A stretch of DNA of 56,000 nt from Geobacillus genomosp. 3 (GTDB taxonomy: Bacteria > Bacillota > Bacilli > Bacillales > Anoxybacillaceae). The stretch lies in assembly GCF_000445995.2 (NCBI RefSeq), contig NC_022080.4, positions 160,001 through 216,000 of the forward strand. Direction: 5' to 3'. The notes beneath the pieces are model-generated. The model had not been told where the DNA came from and did no database searches. It saw only the letters and a list, made by a program, of their open reading frames with translations. Below, one piece after another: positions 51,253 to 56,000 of this stretch. Position 1 is the stretch's first letter. Every line of letters starts with the position of its first letter. Both the position numbers and the translations under genes were made by a program.

Positions 51253-51642
51253 ATGATCGTTGGCATCGGCATTGATATTGTAGAGTTGCAGCGGGTTCAT
51301 TCGCTCCTTAAGCGCAGCGGTAAATTCCCTGACCGGATTTTAACGCCGCGGGAAAAGGCGCGGTTTGATGAGTTGCCGCCCGCGCGGCAAGTGGAATTTC
51401 TCGCCGGACGGTTTGCGGCGAAGGAAGCGTACGCCAAAGCACTTGGGACAGGGATTGGGCGGCACATCTCGTTTCAGGATATCGAGGTTGTTTCTGATGC
51501 GTATGGAAAGCCGAGCATTGCCGCCCGCCGCAGCGGGGAAGTCATTCATTTGTCCATTTCCCATAGCCGGGATTATGCGGTCGCCCAAGTCATCATTGAG
51601 CGCTTCGGGCTGAACGGGCCATCGGATGCTTGCCACGGCTAG
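51253..51642 (+). CDS. acpS: Holo-[acyl-carrier-protein] synthase AcpS
   Basis: 129 residues from ATG 51253, 6 nt after GGTGGGG. It transfers 4'-phosphopantetheine from CoA to acyl carrier protein. Magnesium ligands are in place: Asp8 in GIGIDIVEL and Glu58 in [26 protein letters not shown] and [13 protein letters not shown] complete the family signature. Length is usual for Bacillus. It precedes ydcC and alr as in B. subtilis. Confidence 0.95.
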   Translation: MIVGIGIDIVELQRVHSLLKRSGKFPDRILTPREKARFDELPPARQVEFLAGRFAAKEAYAKALGTGIGRHISFQDIEVVSDAYGKPSIAARRSGEVIHLSISHSRDYAVAQVIIERFGLNGPSDACHG

Positions 51643-51645
51643 TCT

Positions 51646-51674
51646 GCATATTCCCGGGTGTTGTCTCATATATT
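51646..51674 (+). promoter_or_regulatory. Sigma-E-type sporulation promoter of ydcC
   Basis: -35 GCATATT (51646-51652) and -10 CATATATT (51667-51674), with 16 nt between the ATA and CATA cores. This fits the mother-cell sigma-E consensus, and ydcC is a sigma-E gene in B. subtilis. Confidence 0.55.
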
Positions 51675-51721
51675 GTAGTGCATGTGCAGAAATCGATATA
51701 TGAGGCAAAGGGGTTGAAGAG

Positions 51722-52735
51722 ATGGGCAGAAAGGTGCTTTTGGCATTGGTCGGCATCATCTTTTTGTTTGCTTTAGCCGGGTGCGGGGCGAAATCACAGG
51801 AGGAAGTGCTCAAGGCGCTCAATGAAAAGATGGATGAGATGACAGGTTACCAAGCTGAGGCGAAAATGACGTTCCGCACCGGCGCCGAGCCGCAAGTGTA
51901 CCATGTGGAAGTGTGGCATAAGCAGCCGTCGTATTACCGCGTCAGCTTGAAAAACGCCGACAAAGGGCAAAGTCAAATGATTTTGCGCAACGATGAGGGA
52001 GTATTCGTCTTTACACCTGCCCTCAACAAAAGCTTTAAGTTTGTCAGCGACTGGCCGAAGAACAGCAGCCAAGCGTATTTGTATGAATCGCTCGTCAAAG
52101 ACATTTTAAGCGACTCAAAGGCGAAGTTTAAGGCGACGAAGGATCACTATGTATTTGAGACAAAAACGAACTATCCAAATAGCGAAGTCGTTCCGACCCA
52201 GGAAATTACATTGAGCAAAAAAGATTTGACGCCTGTCTCGGTCAAAGTGATGGATACAGACCGAAAGGCGCTGTTGACAGTGGAATTTTCCAACGTTGAA
52301 TTTAACAAAAAATTCGATGATGATGCATTCGATACGTCGAAAAACATGACCGGGGCGCGTCTCGAAGTGCCAGCGATGGCGGAAGGGAAAGAACAAGTGA
52401 TGGAAGTCATGTATCCGAGCCAGCTCCCGGAAGGCGTCCAAGCGCTTGAGGAAAAAGAAGTGAAAAGCGAAGACGGCACAAGAGTCATTATGACATTTGG
52501 CGGCAAGAAATCGTTTACGCTCGTTCAAGAAAAAGCGGAAGTGCTCCCGGCAACGAGCATGCCAGTGCTTGTCAACGGGGATCCGGTTGATTTAGGCTTT
52601 ACGGTTGGCGCCCTCACGGACCAAACATTGACATGGTCGTACAACGGAGTGGAATTTACGCTCGCTTCCGATGATCTCACTCCGGAGGAAATGGTGATGG
52701 TCGCCAGCTCAGTGCAAGAAAAAGCAACAAAATAA
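51722..52735 (+). CDS. ydcC: LolA/DUF4367-type sporulation lipoprotein YdcC
   Basis: 337 residues from ATG 51722 (AAAGGGGTTGAAG upstream). Lipoprotein signal LLALVGIIFLFALAGC-GA with lipobox LAGC. The N-terminal half resembles LolA-type carriers: TGYQAEAKMTFRTGAEPQVY, WHKQPSYYRVSL, NDEGVFVFTPALNKSFKFVS. The C-terminal half is a DUF4367-like domain (VMYPSQLPEGVQALEE, FTLVQEKAEV). Located outside the cytoplasmic membrane. Relatives include the clostridial germination lipoprotein GerS. Position between acpS and alr is the same as in B. subtilis. Confidence 0.88.
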   Translation: MGRKVLLALVGIIFLFALAGCGAKSQEEVLKALNEKMDEMTGYQAEAKMTFRTGAEPQVYHVEVWHKQPSYYRVSLKNADKGQSQMILRNDEGVFVFTPALNKSFKFVSDWPKNSSQAYLYESLVKDILSDSKAKFKATKDHYVFETKTNYPNSEVVPTQEITLSKKDLTPVSVKVMDTDRKALLTVEFSNVEFNKKFDDDAFDTSKNMTGARLEVPAMAEGKEQVMEVMYPSQLPEGVQALEEKEVKSEDGTRVIMTFGGKKSFTLVQEKAEVLPATSMPVLVNGDPVDLGFTVGALTDQTLTWSYNGVEFTLASDDLTPEEMVMVASSVQEKATK

Positions 52736-52752
52736 CCGTACGACTGGTGAAA

Positions 52753-52798
52753 AAGGCGCGCCTTTTCGCTTTCAGAGCGGAAAGCCGCCTTATTTTTT
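52753..52798 (+). terminator. Terminator after ydcC
   Basis: AAGGC...GCCTT outer pairs and an inner stem CTTTTCGCT / AGCGGAAAG with TTCAG loop, followed by ATTTTTT. Confidence 0.75.
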
Positions 52799-53035
52799 CG
52801 ACGCGCAAGACCCGGACGAATAGAAGTCGGTGTCACCATCTAAAAACAGCGTGCTAACAGCCGGCATAGGCTGTCTCATGAGCGGGAACAAGGCAACCAG
52901 CCTTTTCCGTTGTGTTCAGGCGCTTTTCTGACGTTCAACTATTTCTTCTTCGTCAAAGACGTGGTAAACTAAGAAAGGATAAACACGGATTCAAACGCTT
53001 TCAAACTTGCGTGATTAGAAAGGCAGCGAGAGAGG
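52799..53035 (+). other. Leader region of alr
   Basis: No gene. A weak promoter may be present (TTCTTC, 16 nt, TAAACT near 52950-52976). Nothing else identified. Confidence 0.35.
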
Positions 53036-54190
53036 ATGGACGATTTTCACCGGGATACATGGGCGGAAATTGACTTGGATGCCATTCACGACAACGTCGC
53101 GAATTTGCGCCGCTTTTTGCCGGATGGCACGCGGGTTATGGCCGTTGTAAAGGCGAATGCCTACGGACATGGTGACGCCCAAGTAGCGGAAACGGCGCTA
53201 GAAGCCGGCGCTTCCTACTTAGCCGTCGCTTTTTTGGACGAGGCGCTCGCTTTAAGGAAAAAAGGTGTCAATGCACCCATTTTAGTGCTCGGGGCGTCCC
53301 GGCCGATGGATGTGGCGCTAGCCGCTCGACATCGTATTGCGCTAACTGTGTTTCGTGCCGATTGGTTAGAACAGGCGTCATCTGTTTACACCGGTCCGGA
53401 CCCGGTTTACCTCCATTTAAAAATGGATACCGGAATGGGAAGGCTTGGGGTAAAAGACGGGGAGGAGACAAAGCGCATTATGACGCTGATTAATCGCCAC
53501 CCCCGCTTTATCCTTGAAGGTGCATACACGCATTTTGCGACGGCCGATGAATTGAACACAGACTATCTTTCTTATCAATACAGCCGCTTTTTGCATATGC
53601 TTGAATGGCTGCCAGCGCGGCCGCCGCTCGTTCACTGTGCCAACAGCGCGGCGGCGCTCCGCTTCCCCGATCGGGCATTCAATATGGTTCGCTTTGGCAT
53701 TTCCATGTATGGGCTCGCCCCGTCGACAGACATCAAGCCGCTGCTTCCATACGAACTAAAGGAGGCATTCTCGCTCCATAGCCGCCTCGTACACGTGAAA
53801 AAGCTGCAACCGGGTGAAAAGGTGAGTTACGGAGCAACATATACCGCAAAAGCGGAAGAGTGGATCGGCACGATCCCGATCGGCTATGCGGACGGATGGC
53901 TGCGCCGCCTGCAACATTTTCATGTGCTTGTGAACGGACAAAAGGTGCCGATTGTCGGGCGCATTTGCATGGATCAATGCATGATCCGCCTGCCTGAACC
54001 GTTGCCAATCGGCACAAAGGTGACACTCATTGGCCATCAGGGAGATGAAACCATTTCCATCGATGACGTCGCCCGCCATTTGGGAACGATTAATTATGAA
54101 GTGCCTTGTACGATCAGTTACCGCGTGCCCCGTATTTTTTTCCGAAATAAGCGTATAATGGAATTGAGAAATGCTGTTTGTCACGGGTGA
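53036..54190 (+). CDS. alr: Alanine racemase Alr
   Basis: 384 residues from ATG 53036, with GAGAGAGG upstream. PLP-dependent fold-type III racemase: PLP Lys39 in VMAVVKANAYGHGDAQVA, LKMDTGMGRLGVKD, YTHFATADELNTDY, catalytic Tyr (about 265) in VSYGATYTAKAEEW, and GRICMDQCMIRLP. The sequence is very close to the characterised G. stearothermophilus enzyme as I recall it, but with many substitutions, which points to another Geobacillus species. It supplies D-Ala for Ddl (45730) and teichoic acid. Gene order acpS-ydcC-alr-ndoAI is conserved in bacilli. Confidence 0.97.
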   Translation: MDDFHRDTWAEIDLDAIHDNVANLRRFLPDGTRVMAVVKANAYGHGDAQVAETALEAGASYLAVAFLDEALALRKKGVNAPILVLGASRPMDVALAARHRIALTVFRADWLEQASSVYTGPDPVYLHLKMDTGMGRLGVKDGEETKRIMTLINRHPRFILEGAYTHFATADELNTDYLSYQYSRFLHMLEWLPARPPLVHCANSAAALRFPDRAFNMVRFGISMYGLAPSTDIKPLLPYELKEAFSLHSRLVHVKKLQPGEKVSYGATYTAKAEEWIGTIPIGYADGWLRRLQHFHVLVNGQKVPIVGRICMDQCMIRLPEPLPIGTKVTLIGHQGDETISIDDVARHLGTINYEVPCTISYRVPRIFFRNKRIMELRNAVCHG

Positions 54191-54243
54191 AGCGGTGCAT
54201 AATCTGCTTCAGAAGACAAAGGATAGAAAATGGAGAAATGACT

Positions 54244-54271
54244 TTGCAGCGCCGTTGTTTAATGGTATCAT
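54244..54271 (+). promoter_or_regulatory. Promoter of ndoAI-ndoA
   Basis: TTGCAG (54244-54249), 16-nt spacer, TATCAT (54266-54271). It lies between alr and the antitoxin gene. Confidence 0.5.
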
Positions 54272-54317
54272 GAAATGGAAGCAATGAATGGCTGCAGTTC
54301 GTGGAGGTGTATGATTC

Positions 54318-54599
54318 GTGTCGGAATCTGGCGCAACAACGGAAATCATCGTTCGTTTGCCGCAGTCGCTGCTGACGGAACTGGACGGGCTTGTGAAGCA
54401 GGAGAACGGCAATCGCAATGAACTCATTTATCAGGCGACGAAAATGTATATTCGTGAGCGGAAAAAACGGCAAATTCGCGAGGCGATGAGACGAGGCTAC
54501 ATGGAAATGGCCAAAATCAATTTATCTATTGCTTCTGAAGCGTTTCATGCTGAATATGAGGCCGACCACACCGTTGAACGCTTAGTTAGCGGGGGGTAA
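54318..54599 (+). CDS. ndoAI: Antitoxin NdoAI (MazE family)
   Basis: 93 residues from GTG 54318, 9 nt after GGAGGTG; an ATG at 54311 is out of frame. The N-terminal ribbon-helix-helix, [20 protein letters not shown] followed by [20 protein letters not shown], binds operator DNA. The C-terminal part wraps the toxin. It is the antitoxin of the downstream endoribonuclease and is normally degraded under stress. Gene order and sizes match B. subtilis ndoAI-ndoA. Confidence 0.93.
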   Translation: MSESGATTEIIVRLPQSLLTELDGLVKQENGNRNELIYQATKMYIRERKKRQIREAMRRGYMEMAKINLSIASEAFHAEYEADHTVERLVSGG

Positions 54600-54603
54600 T
54601 GCT

Positions 54604-54954
54604 TTGATTGTCAAACGTGGCGACGTTTATTTTGCGGACCTTTCCCCGGTCGTTGGCTCAGAGCAGGGCGGCGTGCGCCCCGTGTTGGTGATCCAAAACG
54701 ATATCGGCAATCGCTTCAGTCCAACGGTTATTGTGGCGGCGATCACGGCGCAAATCCAGAAGGCGAAGCTGCCGACCCATGTCGAGATCGATGCGAAGCG
54801 CTACGGGTTTGAGCGGGACTCGGTCATTTTGCTTGAACAAATCCGTACGATTGATAAGCAGCGGCTGACTGACAAAATCACCCACCTGGATGATGAGATG
54901 ATGGACAAAGTCGATGAAGCGCTGCAAATCAGCTTAGGACTGATCGACTTTTAA
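54604..54954 (+). CDS. ndoA: Endoribonuclease toxin NdoA (MazF family)
   Basis: 116 residues, the same as B. subtilis NdoA, from TTG 54604, 4 nt after the antitoxin stop. MazF fold: [40 protein letters not shown] and [20 protein letters not shown]. Catalytic Arg25 and Thr48 are conserved. It cleaves mRNA at UACAU-type sites in the B. subtilis homologue. In B. subtilis the rsbRSTUVW-sigB-rsbX genes follow directly; here a 600-nt non-coding stretch and then tex follow. Confidence 0.95.
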   Translation: MIVKRGDVYFADLSPVVGSEQGGVRPVLVIQNDIGNRFSPTVIVAAITAQIQKAKLPTHVEIDAKRYGFERDSVILLEQIRTIDKQRLTDKITHLDDEMMDKVDEALQISLGLIDF

Positions 54955-54960
54955 CGAATT

Positions 54961-55345
54961 TCCAAAAGAAGTCTCCCGCCTCAAGGAACGTGAGGGGCAC
55001 AGCCCAGTGAGCAGGTGGGAGAGGAATGTCGGCTGGCTTCAGTCAAAACGCATGATACAATCCGTCTCGATCATGTTCGTTGTGAACGGGAGATGAGGGG
55101 GTTGCATGGAGAAAACCCAATGCGAAAACCAAGCAAAGCCTTTCATGCGGAAAAGATCCGAGGTGCGAAAGAACTCCGAATCATCGGATGACTAGGGTGG
55201 GAACGACCCGAAGTCACGCTCAGGGAGATGAAAGGTTGCGTTCACCGTGGAACGGAGAAGCCCCCACTTCAAGCGTTCGCTAAGTGGTGAGTCGTTCACC
55301 GTGGTATGAAGCCCCCTGCTTTAGCGAGTTAAACAGTAGGAGGAG
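54961..55345 (+). mobile_element. IS200/IS605-like non-coding remnant with tandem right-end hairpins
   Basis: About 385 nt of dense secondary structure and no open frame. The right part carries GAAGCCCCCACTTCAAGCG...AAGTGG (hairpin 55264-55287: CCACTT/AAGTGG with inner AGCG/CGCT) followed by GTTCAC, the typical right-end layout of IS605-family elements and of the 3' end of TnpB guide (omega) RNAs. A second, diverged copy follows (GAAGCCCCC...; hairpin 55315-55340). Both are preceded by GTTCACCGTGG (55240 and 55294), a 54-nt tandem unit. The left part has a 10-bp stem TCTCCCGCCT (54972) / AGGTGGGAGA (55013) enclosing further hairpins. No tnpA or tnpB is present. Confidence 0.55.
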
Positions 55346-55554
55346 CGATGTTTTGTTTGCCAAGGGCAAACGGGCGGATAGGAGAAGCGGCATTGGCGTG
55401 CGACGCCGGGCGTTATGATGGAATTTTCGCGCCAATGGCAAAGATGGGCAGATCGGCTGCCATAACGGTCTGTCCTTCCGCTTTTATATAGGTGCACAAA
55501 GCAGCTGCGGACAGGTAGCTCTTTTTTTATGCCGTACACAAGGGAGGGAAACGC
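55346..55554 (+). other. Leader region of tex
   Basis: No supported gene. CTGTCC (from about 55481) and GGACAG (near 55509) can pair, and a TTTTTTT run follows GTAGCTC at about 55521, so a terminator or attenuator just before tex is possible. I could not match it to a T-box or other riboswitch. Confidence 0.4.
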
Positions 55555-56000
55555 TTGGCGAACGAACAGCGGCTCATTTCAATCATTGCCGCCGAACAAC
55601 AGTTGGCGGTGAAACAAGTCGAGAATGTCATTACACTTCATCAAGAAGGCAACACCATCCCGTTTATCGCTCGCTACCGGAAAGAGATGACCGGGGCGCT
55701 TGATGAAGTGCAAATTCGTGCGGTGCTTGAGCGCTGGGAGTATTTGCAGCATTTAGAGCAGCGGAAAGAAGAGGTCATTCGGCTGATCGATGAGCAAGGG
55801 AAATTGACCGAAGAGCTAAAAAAGGCGATTATAAGCGCCACGAAACTGCAGCAAGTCGAAGATTTGTACCGCCCATACCGGCAAAAGCGGCGCACGAAGG
55901 CGACGATCGCGAAAGAAAAAGGGCTTGAGCCGCTTGCCGATTGGCTTCTCGCTTGCCCTGCCGCCCCGGTTCCGGAAGAGAAGGCTCGGGTGTTCATTGA
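55555..56000 (+). CDS. tex: Tex-family S1 RNA-binding transcription accessory protein, N-terminal part (cut by window end)
   Basis: Open frame from TTG 55555, 6 nt after AAGGGAGGG, to the end of the window (148 codons). It reads LANEQRLISIIAAEQQLAVK, EGNTIPFIARYRKEMTGALD, then VEDLYRPYRQKRRTKATIAK, which are hallmark segments of the Tex N-terminal helical domain. The complete protein should be about 720 residues, with YqgF-like, helix-hairpin-helix and S1 domains further on. Corresponds to B. subtilis YdcI, which lies downstream of the sigB operon. Tex binds RNA and assists transcription; its precise role is unclear. Confidence 0.92.
   Translation, partial: MANEQRLISIIAAEQQLAVKQVENVITLHQEGNTIPFIARYRKEMTGALDEVQIRAVLERWEYLQHLEQRKEEVIRLIDEQGKLTEELKKAIISATKLQQVEDLYRPYRQKRRTKATIAKEKGLEPLADWLLACPAAPVPEEKARVFI

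Noticed and set aside
54311..54330. ATG 54311 as the ndoAI start
   Set aside because: It is out of frame with the antitoxin; GTG 54318 is in frame and well spaced.
55346..55554. T-box or other riboswitch before tex
   Set aside because: There is a weak long-range stem and a T-run, but no T-box sequence or specifier loop.
32..56000. Long opposite-strand and alternate-frame ORFs inside glmM, glmS, rocA, cdaR and others
   Set aside because: They shadow high-GC coding frames, lack ribosome sites and carry no family motifs.
1..56000. CRISPR arrays, tRNA or rRNA genes, prophage
   Set aside because: No regularly spaced repeats, cloverleaf genes or phage structural genes were seen on either strand.

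Overview
This window is chromosomal DNA of a thermophilic Firmicute, almost certainly Geobacillus or a close relative. Gene order repeatedly matches Bacillus subtilis: rocF-sigW-rsiW-cdaA-cdaR-glmM-glmS at the left, and cshA-rhomboid-acpS-ydcC-alr-ndoAI-ndoA-tex at the right. The predicted alanine racemase closely resembles the well known G. stearothermophilus enzyme (from memory, not a search). Sporulation genes (cwlC-like amidase, Spo0M, CotF-like coat protein, sigma-E-type promoter before ydcC) and strong Gram-positive ribosome binding sites agree. There are no tRNA, rRNA or CRISPR loci.

Region by region: 1-7.4 kb holds the end of arginase, the sigma-W envelope-stress pair with an autoregulatory promoter, the c-di-AMP cyclase CdaA with its regulator CdaR, and glmM and glmS, the latter behind a complete glmS ribozyme. 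7.4-14 kb is accessory: a cupin protein, the tail of a lost short-chain dehydrogenase, a yoaS/yozG/yoaT-like membrane cluster with a palindromic operator, a TatD hydrolase, and a divergent catR / catE-reductase-catD quinone/catechol detoxification locus. 14-19 kb is the arginine/ornithine catabolic cluster rocR / rocA, rocD; this RocR lacks the residues needed for sigma-54 activation. 19-23.6 kb has a DedA protein and a Fur-boxed siderophore ABC importer. 23.6-26 kb carries a sigma-54 promoter with three enhancer sites, a decayed sigma-54 activator and an acyl-CoA dehydrogenase. 26-31.3 kb has DoxX, DsbA-like and DinB proteins and an ectoine-type ABC importer (ehuBCDA). 31.3-42.7 kb has cell wall, protease, LtaS, potassium transport, sporulation, ROK kinase, UppP and a second MurG-like gene. 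43-48.2 kb is an envelope block: polysaccharide deacetylase, DedA, lipid glycosyltransferase, ddl, murF. 48.2-56 kb has an esterase, cshA, rhomboid protease, acpS, ydcC, alr, the NdoAI/NdoA toxin-antitoxin pair and the start of tex.

A theme is control of the cell envelope: sigma-W, c-di-AMP, UDP-GlcNAc supply (glmM/glmS), peptidoglycan precursors (ddl, murF, alr, uppP, murG-like) and teichoic acid (ltaS). Another is visible genome decay: a deleted sigma-54 activator, a degenerate RocR, a truncated dehydrogenase, and two non-coding IS200/IS605-like scars. One scar lies between ndoA and tex, where B. subtilis carries the rsb-sigB stress module, which is absent here.
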